Assembly: GCA_945874105.1 (NCBI GenBank)
Contig: CAMCFJ010000004.1
Span: forward strand, 60,448-124,447
Origin: Candidatus Nitrotoga sp. CP45
Lineage (GTDB): Bacteria; Pseudomonadota; Gammaproteobacteria; Burkholderiales; Gallionellaceae
Length of the DNA: 64,000 bases
Reading direction: 5' to 3'
Both the position numbers and the translations under genes were made by a program. Shown one piece after another: positions 1-8,489 of the stretch. The notes under the pieces were generated by a model, which searched no databases, was not told the DNA's origin, and saw only the letters and a program-made list of their open reading frames with translations. Numbering within the stretch: the stretch's first letter is position 1; every line of letters starts with the position of its first letter.

Positions 1-1110
1 TAGCAGGTTTTCGGCGAAGCCGATGGCGTTGGTCCGGTCACGGTTGATCAGGGTGACGCAGAATTCTTCTCCACCCGCCCGTGAAGCAATATCCCCGCTC
101 AAACAACACTCGCGTATCACCCTGGCCGTCTCAAACAGGACGATGTCGCCTACATCATGGCCCATGGTGTCGTTGATTTTCTTGAAGTGATCCAGGTCAA
201 GCAGCAAAAGGCTAACCGGAATGCCATGCTTCATCGCCTCGGTCATCCGCCGGGAACCTACCTCTGACATATAGTGCCGATTAAACAGACCGGTGAGCTG
301 GTCGGTTAGCGCCAAACGGCGCAGGTGATCACGCTGAGCCTCAACTTGATCAAATAATTGCTTATGCTTGACCATATTGTGTACCCGAACTTCAAGCTCC
401 TTTGGGGTGACCGGCTTCACTACAAAATCGTTGGCACCATAGCCAATGACGTCAAACTGGCGCTCTTTGCTGGTGGTGCCGGAAATGGCAAGAAAAGGTA
501 CACGGCAGAAGGGTTCGTCAAGCCGCCTGATGGCGCGCACCAAGCCAAGCCCGGTGAGATCGCCTTCGAGCTCAACATCCGAAATCACGATGTCGAATTT
601 TCGATTCCTGAAGATTTCAAAGGCGTCTTCGGCGTTCGCCAGTGCCGTCACCGTAAGTCCCATGTTGCGTAATATTTCGCTCAAAAAATTGGCGATCATT
701 GGGCTGTCTTCGACCAACAGTGCATTACCGGTTAGCGATCCAGCCGTCCGGCTAGCCTTCTCATATTCGGCGATGTAATCAGCGAGTGCGCCAAGGTTGG
801 TTTTGTAAAACATCTGGGTGATGCCGGCTTCCTTGGCATCAATTTCTAGATTTGGATCTTCTGACCCGGTGAGCAGCAGAATCGGAATGTTATGCCCTGA
901 GGGATGTTTCCTGACTTCCTTGCATAATTCCATGCCGGATCCATCGGGCAGTATGCCTTCGACGCAAACGACGTCCATTTCGCCGGCCACGATAAACATC
1001 CGCGCGTCCTGAACTGTATGGACAAAAGTAAGTTCTTCTGAAAGAAATGACAAATGCCTCCGGATGGCATTTTGAGAAAAATTTGACGAGACCAACATTA
1101 GAACTTTCAT
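1..1110 (-). CDS. REC-REC-GGDEF response regulator (PleD-like), 3' end outside window
   Basis: The minus frame is open from an ATG at 1110 to the window edge (370 codons, no stop), so it is absent from the ORF track. Residues about 1-120 form a degenerate receiver: the phospho-acceptor position carries Glu51 (VVCVEGILPDGSG) and the N-terminal acidic pair is missing. Residues about 128-250 form a normal receiver (LLVEDSP, then the acceptor in VISDVEL and a Lys in VVKPVTP). A GGDEF domain follows from about 265, with LTDQLTGLFNRHYM and the active-site GGEEF. The product is probably a soluble diguanylate cyclase making c-di-GMP on phosphorylation of the second receiver. The inhibitory RxxD site appears as LSGD, so product inhibition is probably weak. 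Whether another domain follows cannot be seen. Confidence 0.88.
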   Translation of the reverse strand, partial: MKVLMLVSSNFSQNAIRRHLSFLSEELTFVHTVQDARMFIVAGEMDVVCVEGILPDGSGMELCKEVRKHPSGHNIPILLLTGSEDPNLEIDAKEAGITQMFYKTNLGALADYIAEYEKASRTAGSLTGNALLVEDSPMIANFLSEILRNMGLTVTALANAEDAFEIFRNRKFDIVISDVELEGDLTGLGLVRAIRRLDEPFCRVPFLAISGTTSKERQFDVIGYGANDFVVKPVTPKELEVRVHNMVKHKQLFDQVEAQRDHLRRLALTDQLTGLFNRHYMSEVGSRRMTEAMKHGIPVSLLLLDLDHFKKINDTMGHDVGDIVLFETARVIRECCLSGDIASRAGGEEFCVTLINRDRTNAIGFAENLL

Positions 1111-1248
1111 TGTTCATCTTTTCCAGAGAGTATTTGAGAGAATGTAGCACGAAATCAACAGCTGCCGATGAAATCGGCGGATTATTTACTTGTGAAGAAG
1201 CGCTATTTATTTCGCACTCCCATTGGAAATACTAAACAACTAAAAATG

Positions 1249-1470
1249 TCACGCTACACTGTATTTCGGATGGGAATGGATTTTGTTTAGTAGCTGCTCA
1301 AACGCTTCTAGTGGCACGGGTCTGCTAAATAGATAGCCCTGAAAGGCTGTGCGTCCATATTGCTCCAGAAACCGAGTTGCGCTTCAGTCTCGACGCCTTC
1401 GGCAATTACATCAATCCGAAGCCCTTTAGTGGTCAACACTTCATCGACAATAGATGTGAATTAATCGTAA
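1249..1470 (-). pseudogene. Broken C-terminal fragment of an EAL phosphodiesterase
   Basis: Reading the minus strand gives DEVLTTKGLRIDVIAEGVET, the typical late EAL-domain motif. After EAQL the frame shifts and continues as LEQYGRTAFQGYLFSRPVP followed by a terminal stop. Only the last 65 to 70 residues of an EAL domain are present and they are split by a frameshift, so this is a relic. It lies about 140 bases upstream of a diguanylate cyclase gene on the same strand and suggests a lost c-di-GMP phosphodiesterase gene here. Confidence 0.75.
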
Positions 1471-1576
1471 TATTCATAACGTCTTAAAGCGGAAATAATT
1501 AAACTCCATCCATGTGCAAAATGCACATGATGTCCCTTAATTTTTACCATAGGCATTCGCAACAAGGAGAAGAAAA

Positions 1577-2116
1577 TTGAAAGCTTTACTATTCACCATG
1601 CTTGTTGCAGGAATTTTCATGCTCACCGGATGTGCTGAGCCGGAGCCAAGAGTTGTGCCAAGACCGAAAGTCAATTGGAATGACGTTCAATCCATTGCAA
1701 GTGCAATCAGTGTTCAACATGACGATTTAAAGAAAATTACAAATTTTAAGGGTCCAAATAGTAGCAGCGGTACTCTGGACACAGTTTTATTGCGTGCGTG
1801 GAAATCGGATGAGGGTGGAGGGTTTAGTTATCAGATTTACGTTATAGATTACTACCACGGCGATTGGCGTTATTACGATACGGCGTCTGATTCAAAAGGC
1901 AATCATCTTGTTATTAAACTTAATTCACGAGATGTCAGTTCTTGTGATTACTTTACCTGCGCCCACCAAGAACATATTGGAATCAATGTGTCGCGGGAGT
2001 ACTTGGAAAAAAATCAGGAAAACGCTATTGTTTTCAAGGTAAGCGGCAAAGGGGGTGAAGAGACTTTTATCATTTCTTCAACTTATATCAAAGCCTTCTT
2101 GTCTGTTGCCAAATAA
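1577..2116 (+). CDS. Small putative lipoprotein, function unknown
   Basis: This 179-residue protein starts at a TTG preceded by AAGGAG, 7 bases upstream. Its N-terminus is a lipoprotein signal: MKALLFTMLVAGIFMLTGC, with lipobox LTGC and Cys19 as the likely acylated residue. The mature part is polar and rich in Asp, Ser and Tyr, with two cysteines (SSCDYFTCAHQ) that could form a disulfide in the periplasm. I do not recognise a family. It stands alone between an EAL relic upstream and the convergent mtgA gene. The export prediction is firm; the function is open. Confidence 0.7.
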   Translation: MKALLFTMLVAGIFMLTGCAEPEPRVVPRPKVNWNDVQSIASAISVQHDDLKKITNFKGPNSSSGTLDTVLLRAWKSDEGGGFSYQIYVIDYYHGDWRYYDTASDSKGNHLVIKLNSRDVSSCDYFTCAHQEHIGINVSREYLEKNQENAIVFKVSGKGGEETFIISSTYIKAFLSVAK

Positions 2117-2182
2117 ATGGCACCCTTTATGCTTTTGGTTCGAAATATTTGGCAGTTAAAAAGTAGTGTCTTGCGTTCATGT

Positions 2183-2878
2183 TCAAGGGATTTCCGCGTC
2201 ATTCATACGCTTTAGAATAATTTCTGTTTTCCTTAACATACCTCGTGCTTCACGATGCAGGTCGTAGTAGCGCGGATTAGGAACCATAGCGGCAAGTTTG
2301 GCGGCTTGTGGCGCAGAAAGCTGGGCTGCGTTGACGCGGTAATAATACCGGGCAGCTGCCTCTGCACCGAACACGCCATTGCCCCATTCTATGACGTTCA
2401 AATAAATCTCGAAAATACGTTCCTTGGTCATCATCTGTTCCAGCATTACGGTGATAAGCACTTCCTCTGCCTTGCGCCATGGCGTGCGTTTGGTGGATAA
2501 AAATAAATTTTTCGCCAACTGTTGGCTGATGGTAGAACCTCCCGCTACGATCTTGCCCTTTTTCAAATTTTTTTCATAAGCTTTCTGGATGCCTGCCCAG
2601 TCGAAGCCTTCGTGGTCAACGAATTTAGCGTCTTCAGAGGCAATCATGGCGCGTTTGAGATTGTTGGATATCTTTGCATAGGGTACCCACTGATGCCTCA
2701 ACTCAGCTTCAGGGTGCTTGCTTTGCATCATTAACAATTGTTGATCCATGAAGGCGCTAGTGGAGGGATTGTGATTTACCCACCAAGCGATGTGCGCGAA
2801 AATCCACAGTTGATAGAGCAGTGAAAACAGCAGCAGTGCGCCGACTATGCGCCAAATCCAGGACCATAGTATTTTCAT
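2183..2878 (-). CDS. mtgA: Monofunctional biosynthetic peptidoglycan transglycosylase
   Basis: The 231-residue protein polymerises lipid II into glycan strands at the outer face of the inner membrane. One N-terminal membrane anchor (about residues 5-27) is followed by a GT51 domain. Conserved motifs are visible: IASEDAKFVDHEGFDW with the catalytic Glu, GGSTISQQLAKNLFLS, and a second Glu in the KAEEVLITVMLE region. No transpeptidase domain follows, so it is the monofunctional type, and the length is normal. It lies 19 bases downstream of aroE on the same strand and is probably cotranscribed with it, a pairing common in betaproteobacteria. Confidence 0.95.
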   Translation of the reverse strand: MKILWSWIWRIVGALLLFSLLYQLWIFAHIAWWVNHNPSTSAFMDQQLLMMQSKHPEAELRHQWVPYAKISNNLKRAMIASEDAKFVDHEGFDWAGIQKAYEKNLKKGKIVAGGSTISQQLAKNLFLSTKRTPWRKAEEVLITVMLEQMMTKERIFEIYLNVIEWGNGVFGAEAAARYYYRVNAAQLSAPQAAKLAAMVPNPRYYDLHREARGMLRKTEIILKRMNDAEIP

Positions 2879-2897
2879 GGCGTGACGGTTGGATTGC

Positions 2898-3728
2898 TCA
2901 AATCAAACGCAGCTTGGCGATGACGGGGGCGGTATCGGGACGTAAGTTTCGCCACAGAAAAAATGACTCGGCGGCTTGCTCAACCAACATGCCAAGTCCA
3001 TCCGCAAGCCGTGCTGCGCCTTGCTCTTTAGCGAAGAGCAGGAAAGGAGATCGCTTTCCATACATCATGTCGTAGGCCAGCGCATCAGACGCAAAAATCC
3101 CCCCGCGTTTCGCGTTTGCACCTTGCGGCAACGGCGGGAGTGAGTCTGCCAAGCTGCTGGAAGTCGCATTGATCACACAATCAAACTGCGAACCTGCGAG
3201 TGCAGTGTAGCTGCTGCCCTGAATGGAGCCGTGCACGGCAAATACAGCGGCCAATTGGTGTGCCTTGTCTTCAGTGCGATTCGCTACCGTGATGAATGCG
3301 CCTGCATTGAGTACTGGCAGCGCCACGCCATATGCCGCACCACCTGCGCCCATCAACAATACGCGCTTGCCCTGCAATGTGAAATCAAGATTACGTTCGA
3401 TGTCGGCAACTAATCCTGCGCCGTCGGTGTTATCGCCAATTATTTCTGTGCCATCGAATTTCAGCGTGTTTACGGCCTGAGCCGCTTGTGCGCGGGCGGT
3501 AAGATCAGTAGCAAGCTGGAACGCCTCAAACTTGAACGGAACGGTGATGTTCACGCCGCGCCATCCTGCATCACACAAAGTCAACACGGTGTCACGGAAG
3601 CCATCCAGCGGTGCGAGGATGGCTTCATAGCTTAAATCCTGTCCGGTCTGATATGCGAATTGGGTGTGAATAAGCGGGGATTTACTGTGCGAAATTGGGT
3701 TGCCGATTACGGCGTAACGGTCAGTCAT
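2898..3728 (-). CDS. aroE: Shikimate dehydrogenase
   Basis: This 276-residue NADP-dependent enzyme reduces 3-dehydroshikimate to shikimate in aromatic amino acid synthesis. The N-terminal substrate site is recognised by NPISHSKSPLIH and NITVPFKF (the latter with the catalytic Lys). The Rossmann fold carries the glycine-rich GAGGAAYG, and ANRTEDKA lies at the cofactor-specificity loop. The length is typical for AroE. It is the first gene of a two-gene unit with mtgA, and its upstream side faces the end of the TonB receptor gene and that gene's terminator. Confidence 0.96.
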   Translation of the reverse strand: MTDRYAVIGNPISHSKSPLIHTQFAYQTGQDLSYEAILAPLDGFRDTVLTLCDAGWRGVNITVPFKFEAFQLATDLTARAQAAQAVNTLKFDGTEIIGDNTDGAGLVADIERNLDFTLQGKRVLLMGAGGAAYGVALPVLNAGAFITVANRTEDKAHQLAAVFAVHGSIQGSSYTALAGSQFDCVINATSSSLADSLPPLPQGANAKRGGIFASDALAYDMMYGKRSPFLLFAKEQGAARLADGLGMLVEQAAESFFLWRNLRPDTAPVIAKLRLI

Positions 3729-3876
3729 AGTGTTGCAATTATAACGTTATTCCGTGTACTTTATGAATACTTTCATAGAGATAATCTCATCGAAAGAAAG
3801 TTTTTATTCATTTATCAGATTACCCGGAACGGAATTTGCTGGCCTTCTGCATCAAGTGACTCAACGCGATAAATTG

Positions 3877-3907
3877 AAAAAAATGCCCCGCCAATTCGGA
3901 GGGGCAT
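3877..3907 (-). terminator. Rho-independent terminator of the TonB receptor gene
   Basis: On the minus strand, 27 bases after the receptor stop codon, ATGCCCC pairs with GGGGCAT across an 11-base segment that itself can pair CC with GG. A run of seven T follows. This is a standard intrinsic terminator and it separates the receptor gene from aroE-mtgA. Confidence 0.85.
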
Positions 3908-3933
3908 AGGGATTATTTTGATACCTGGCAAAT

Positions 3934-6621
3934 CTAGAAATTAGCGATTAGTGACACACGGGCTGCTATAGGCGAACCGGGTGAGATATTGTTGTTGTTG
4001 TGGGCGGAAGCAAAATATTTAGTATCAAACAGGTTTTCTATATTCAACTGAGCCCGCAGATTTTTATCAAGCTTGGCATAAACTGCCGCATCCACTCGAG
4101 TGAAGCCGGGCAAACGAATGGTATTGTCAGTCGAGGTATACATGGCGCCACGATTGATCACACCAAGCCCAACACCCCATCCCGGGGCGAAATCATATCG
4201 GTTCCACAGTGAGAATGTGTTTTTTGGAAGCTCCGCCAAGACTGCCCCTTTTTGAACGGTAGCGGATTGCGTATTGGTGATTTCACCATCTTGATAGGTA
4301 TATCCACCCATGACGCTCCAGGCCGAAGTAACACGACCGGCCAGACCTAACTCAAAGCCCTTGTTGCTCTGACCACCGCCCAAGATAGACAAGGCCGAAT
4401 TATTCGGATCGGGAATAATCACATTGGTACGGTCTAGTTTAAACACGGCAGTGGTCAAAGCCAGGTCAGGACGAATATCCCACTTGGCTCCAACTTCCAC
4501 ATTTTTGAATTTTTCCGGTTCGAGCGCTTTGTTGGTCACCGTTAGCGAAGTAAGTTGCTCACCGGCTCTGGGCACATATGCCAAGCTATAGCTTGTATAA
4601 ATTGAAACTGTCTCGATTGGCTTGTAAACCAATCCTACTCTAGGTGAGATGAAATTGTCATTGGTATTTATATCCAGAGGAGGAGTGGCGTTATTCTTGC
4701 GAAAATCCACTTCGTACCTATCGTAGCGCAATCCGAGAATTGCTTGTAATTCAGGCAACAATTTGATCTGGTCTTGCGCATAAAGAGATGTTTGTTTTGT
4801 GACACTATGTATATCAGCATCTGAAGCCTGCGTCCTGAATGTAATTGGAACAGTCGTGATCGGGTTGATGATGGGTGCGTTAACCGATGTGGTTAAGTTG
4901 TTAAAGAATCCGGTTTTACGCAAATTATCCGTTTCCTGGTGACCTATTTCGAGGCCAACTACCAAATCATGTTTCACCTCCCCTGTGTTCAGGGAAAACA
5001 GAAGGTCCGTCTGGTTGAAGAAGTTATTTCGCTTGGTTGTATCGTTGTAAGCATTGATCGCCACCTCGGTTCCCGCTGCATTTACCGCGTTTGGGTATAC
5101 GTTCTGATAAAATTTGTCTTGAGTCGCAAAACGTGTGCGGTTGCGAATTGTTATTTCATTATCAAACTTATGCTCAATAAGCGCATTGACTGCCTTAAGC
5201 TCTGAGTCCGTCGGACTGCGACTGGGATCACCAAAAAATGTTGACACATTAGTATTTACAGGACGCCCCTGAAAGGAAGGGATACCTCGATCGGCTATGC
5301 GCTCGTCTTTGAAATATTCCGCATTTAACACAACTTTGGTATTGTCAGTTGGCATAATCGTAACGGTAGGATTAACCCCATATCGCTTCAAATCCACGCC
5401 ATCACGAAAACTGCCCGAATTTTCATAGATAGCATTAAGGCGGACAGCAGCAGCTTCATTAATGCCTTGGCCGACATCAAGAGCCACACGTTTTGTATTG
5501 AATGATCCCGCCTGTGCCGTGATTTCTTGTATTGGGCTCCAGCCAGCCTCTTTAATAACTCGATTAATGACGCCCCCGGAACCGCCTCGGCCAAAAATCA
5601 TCCCATTGGGACCTTTCAGCACCTCAACTCTTTCTATGTTGTAAAGGTCGCGATAGTACTGGACGTCATCGCGTATGCCATTAACGAAAAAATCTCCTGT
5701 CGAGCGATTACCGCGAAAAACCAAGGCATCACGATTTCCTTCACCTTGCGAGATACCCATACCTGGAACATAGCGCACCGTTTCAGCCATGCTTTGAATA
5801 GCCTGGTCTTTAATTATATCCTGCGTCACAACAGATACAGATTGCGGTACATCACGCAGAAGCGTGTTGGTCTTGGTTGCAGTGGTGGTTTTAGCTATGA
5901 CATAGCCATCTGTTTTGTTTGCTGTCACCTTTATTAATGGAAGGGTGGCAACGCTCTCTTTTACTTCATCAACTGGCTTTGGTGCGACAGCCAAACTCTT
6001 TGCCGAAACCATTATTAATGGAAGGGTGGCAACGCTCTCTTTTACGTCATCAACTGGCTTGGGTGCGACAGCCAAAGTCTCTGTTACGTAAATACTTGGT
6101 TTAGGCGCGACAGCCAAACTCTCTGTTACGGCATTGCTTGGTTTAGGTGTGGCAGCCAAATTCTCTTTTATGTCATTGCTTGATTTAGATGCCTTGGATT
6201 TAGGTGCTCGCAATTTCTGCACAACATAAACCTTACCCTTCCGTACCGCTTGCAGCTTGCTTCCGCTCAACAACTGATCTAGCCCATCTTGTATAGTGTA
6301 ATTGCCGTTCAACCCTTTAGTCGTTTTCCCTTTAATTACTGCATTGTCGTAAGAAAGTTTAATCCCCTCTTGTTTTGCAAAACGACCCAGTGCAACTTTA
6401 AGCGAGCCGAGAGGGATTTTATATGCCTGCGTAGATGTGCTTGAGCCAATGTTTGGCTGCGCAACTGCGGCACCCGATAAAGTAATAGTGGCCACTCCAA
6501 AGCAGATTAATGCGCTATTTATTGCAATGGCGAGTTTAATTTGTCGATGGTTGTATCGAGCGTTGATGCCAGTATTTTTTTTCGTCATGTCGTTGCTGAA
6601 TATTGGATTAATTGTGTTCAT
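3934..6621 (-). CDS. TonB-dependent siderophore receptor with STN signalling domain
   Basis: The 895-residue protein is an outer-membrane receptor for a ferric siderophore or similar ligand. After a signal segment ending near AAVAQ (residue about 54), an STN domain covers about 66-116 (IPLGSLKVALGRFAKQEGI). A repetitive Pro/Lys/Val linker (about 145-235) leads to the plug, starting near LLRDVPQSVSVVTQ. The beta-barrel runs to a terminal Phe (SLIANF), as expected for BAM insertion. The plug carries the GPNGMIFGRGGSGGVIN motif. STN domains usually signal to a FecI/FecR pair, but none is adjacent, so signalling would be in trans or lost. The linker is unusually long and built from tandem repeats. 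Ligand unknown; the FhuA/FpvA-type class is fairly clear. Confidence 0.92.
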   Translation of the reverse strand: MNTINPIFSNDMTKKNTGINARYNHRQIKLAIAINSALICFGVATITLSGAAVAQPNIGSSTSTQAYKIPLGSLKVALGRFAKQEGIKLSYDNAVIKGKTTKGLNGNYTIQDGLDQLLSGSKLQAVRKGKVYVVQKLRAPKSKASKSSNDIKENLAATPKPSNAVTESLAVAPKPSIYVTETLAVAPKPVDDVKESVATLPLIMVSAKSLAVAPKPVDEVKESVATLPLIKVTANKTDGYVIAKTTTATKTNTLLRDVPQSVSVVTQDIIKDQAIQSMAETVRYVPGMGISQGEGNRDALVFRGNRSTGDFFVNGIRDDVQYYRDLYNIERVEVLKGPNGMIFGRGGSGGVINRVIKEAGWSPIQEITAQAGSFNTKRVALDVGQGINEAAAVRLNAIYENSGSFRDGVDLKRYGVNPTVTIMPTDNTKVVLNAEYFKDERIADRGIPSFQGRPVNTNVSTFFGDPSRSPTDSELKAVNALIEHKFDNEITIRNRTRFATQDKFYQNVYPNAVNAAGTEVAINAYNDTTKRNNFFNQTDLLFSLNTGEVKHDLVVGLEIGHQETDNLRKTGFFNNLTTSVNAPIINPITTVPITFRTQASDADIHSVTKQTSLYAQDQIKLLPELQAILGLRYDRYEVDFRKNNATPPLDINTNDNFISPRVGLVYKPIETVSIYTSYSLAYVPRAGEQLTSLTVTNKALEPEKFKNVEVGAKWDIRPDLALTTAVFKLDRTNVIIPDPNNSALSILGGGQSNKGFELGLAGRVTSAWSVMGGYTYQDGEITNTQSATVQKGAVLAELPKNTFSLWNRYDFAPGWGVGLGVINRGAMYTSTDNTIRLPGFTRVDAAVYAKLDKNLRAQLNIENLFDTKYFASAHNNNNISPGSPIAARVSLIANF
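5931..6092. repeat. 81-bp in-frame tandem repeat in the TonB receptor linker
   Basis: Two adjacent 81-base units (5931-6011 and 6012-6092) are nearly identical and begin with TTATTAATGGAAGGGTGGCA. They encode two 27-residue units built on AVAPKPVD(D/E)VKESVATLPLI. Shorter, more diverged copies of the AVAPKP part (about 42 bases) continue to about 6165. The unit length is a multiple of three, so the copy number can change without breaking the frame. Confidence 0.85.
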
Positions 6622-6999
6622 TTCATTCTTCTCTATGTTAAAGGTTTAGCAACAAATCAAGACTGAATGGCGCTCAATTGCTAGCTTGCATCTGGGTTAA
6701 GTCAATTTCCGTCTATCTGACAGAATAAATTTGAGCTTGGGTGCCAAAAACCAGACTAAATTCTTAAGTACGGCGAACACAGTAACATGAATGCGAACAA
6801 TTTGCAATTGCAATTAAGCAATAAGAAAATACGATACTTGCGTTCATTTATTGAACACTTCGCGGGTGATTACGTTCGGCTCATTTATAATCAACAAGTT
6901 TTTATTACAAAAGGACTAACCGTTGGGAGATCTATTAAGTGCGCGCCAACACTTTTATCATGCAGGGCTTGATCGTGACCATAGTCAGGGGCTGCACAC
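6622..6999. other. Intergenic region between receptor gene and thiO
   Basis: This 378-base gap separates two divergent genes and should hold both promoters. It contains a 12-base palindrome, TTGCAATTGCAA, near 6800, but I cannot assign a factor to it. I see no convincing Fur box, no FecI-type promoter and no RNA gene. The 61-codon ORF at 6787-6972 has no recognisable features and is taken as noise. Confidence 0.4.
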
Positions 7000-8076
7000 T
7001 TGAATTCTGATTTTTTAATTATCGGGGGTGGCATAGCCGGGTTGTCAACCGCGCAGCGTTTGCAGCAGCAGGGGGCGTTAGTGACCATACTGGAGCGCGG
7101 CGAAATCGGCCAGGAAGCTTCCTGGGCAGGCGGCGGTATTTTGTCGCCGCTGTGTCCGTGGAATTATCCAGACGAGGTTACGCGTTTGACTACTCGTGGC
7201 GCTAAGCTGTTTTCAGCATGGGCAAAAGAATTGCATGCGGTTACTGGCATAAATCCGGAATATGAAACAAGCGGAATGCTGGTTTTGCCGCCATTTGATG
7301 CAATGGCGGCAGTGCAATGGTGTGCGGCGCATAGTGCTTATTCAGTGCATCAAGTCCATGCACCTGACTATAACCTGCTCGCGCAAGGCGATGCACTTTA
7401 TTTGCCGGAAGTCGCTCAGGTACGCAATCCCAGGTTGTTGCGCGCCTTGCGTCAGCATGTTGAATCGCTCGGAGGGCGTATCACCGAGCAATGTGCAGTA
7501 AGCGATATTGTGGTTGAAAATGGGCGAGTGCAGGCACTCACCACGTCCAGCGGCAAATTTATCGCTCAGAACTATATCGTTACTGCTGGAGCGTGGAGCA
7601 CGGAAGTCCTGGGACAAAATGCGCTACGGTTGGACATTAAGCCGATGCGCGGACAGATGCTGTTGTTCAAGTTCGAGGTGCCGCCGCTCCGCCATATTGT
7701 GTTGCAAGATGATTTGTATTTGATCCCGCGCCGCGATGGATATCTACTGGTCGGTAGCACGCTGGAGGACGTAGGTTTTGACCAGCGCACCACCAGCGAG
7801 GCACGCGACATGTTGTGGCAACGTGCCCAAAAATTATTACCCTCCCTGCGCGACATGCCGTTGGTGCAGCACTGGGCCGGACTGCGTCCCGCTTCGCCGC
7901 TCAATATCCCCACCATTGGGCGACATCCACAGCTGGACAATCTTTACCTTAATAGCGGGCATTTTCGTTATGGCGTGACCATGGCTCCGGCCAGCGCCGA
8001 AATTCTGGTAAATGAAATCACCGGTGCGCAGCAACCATTCGATGTCACACCTTATCAGGCTGGGTGGGGCGCTTAA
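7000..8076 (+). CDS. thiO: Glycine oxidase ThiO (FAD-dependent)
   Basis: This 358-residue D-amino-acid-oxidase-fold flavoenzyme oxidises glycine to the imine used in building the thiazole ring of thiamine. The FAD-binding motif lies at the very N-terminus (FLIIGGGIAGLSTAQRLQQQG), followed by a Glu in the second beta strand (LERGEIGQEASWAGGGIL). The C-terminus has WAGLRPASPLNIPTIG and NSGHFRYGVTMAPASAE, typical of the family. The start is a TTG at 7000 with CAGGGG a few bases upstream; a later start would cut into the FAD fold. No other thiamine genes are adjacent. Confidence 0.9.
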   Translation: MNSDFLIIGGGIAGLSTAQRLQQQGALVTILERGEIGQEASWAGGGILSPLCPWNYPDEVTRLTTRGAKLFSAWAKELHAVTGINPEYETSGMLVLPPFDAMAAVQWCAAHSAYSVHQVHAPDYNLLAQGDALYLPEVAQVRNPRLLRALRQHVESLGGRITEQCAVSDIVVENGRVQALTTSSGKFIAQNYIVTAGAWSTEVLGQNALRLDIKPMRGQMLLFKFEVPPLRHIVLQDDLYLIPRRDGYLLVGSTLEDVGFDQRTTSEARDMLWQRAQKLLPSLRDMPLVQHWAGLRPASPLNIPTIGRHPQLDNLYLNSGHFRYGVTMAPASAEILVNEITGAQQPFDVTPYQAGWGA

Positions 8077-8245
8077 AAATGGTTCCATTTTTCCAGCTTG
8101 CCTCGTGGAAGCGTAAACGGTAGCCGAAGATGGCCACGAAATATATTTCATGTGGCATTGCTTGTACGCACACTATCAGACTCAGCTACAGCTCCAGCAA
8201 AGTTTGCTACACTACACGTCCAATGCTTAGGTAGGGAGATAGACG

Positions 8246-8485
8246 ATGTTCAATGCAAAATTCTTCGATGAAATTTCCGACAAGTTAAGCAAAGCGGTGG
8301 CTAACAGCCCGGCAAAAGACGTTGAGAAAAATGCCCGCGCCTTGCTGGCGCAAGGGTTTACCAAACTGGATCTGGTGACGCGCGAAGAGTTCGATGTACA
8401 AACCCAACTGCTATCACACACAATTGAAAAATTGACGGCACTGGAAGCTCGGGTCGCCGCCCTTGAAGCACAACGCAATCAATAG
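8246..8485 (+). CDS. ubiK: Ubiquinone biosynthesis accessory factor UbiK (YqiC/BMFP family)
   Basis: The 79-residue protein matches the UbiK family, which assists the soluble Ubi complex in aerobic ubiquinone synthesis, probably with UbiJ. It is an amphipathic N-terminal helix region (FFDEISDKLSKAV) followed by a C-terminal coiled coil (about residues 50-77, LTALEARVAALEAQ). Length and layout are normal. GGGAG stands 7 bases before the ATG. It ends 4 bases before comM, so the two are probably cotranscribed. Confidence 0.88.
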   Translation: MFNAKFFDEISDKLSKAVANSPAKDVEKNARALLAQGFTKLDLVTREEFDVQTQLLSHTIEKLTALEARVAALEAQRNQ

Positions 8486-8489
8486 CTAA

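Noticed and set aside
6660-6760. FecI-type or Fur-controlled promoter for the TonB receptor
   Set aside because: GGAAAT occurs but no matching -10 at the right spacing, and no 19-bp Fur-like palindrome is visible.
6787-6972. 61-codon ORF between the TonB receptor and thiO genes
   Set aside because: No ribosome-binding site, no recognisable motif and biased composition; it lies in a divergent promoter region.
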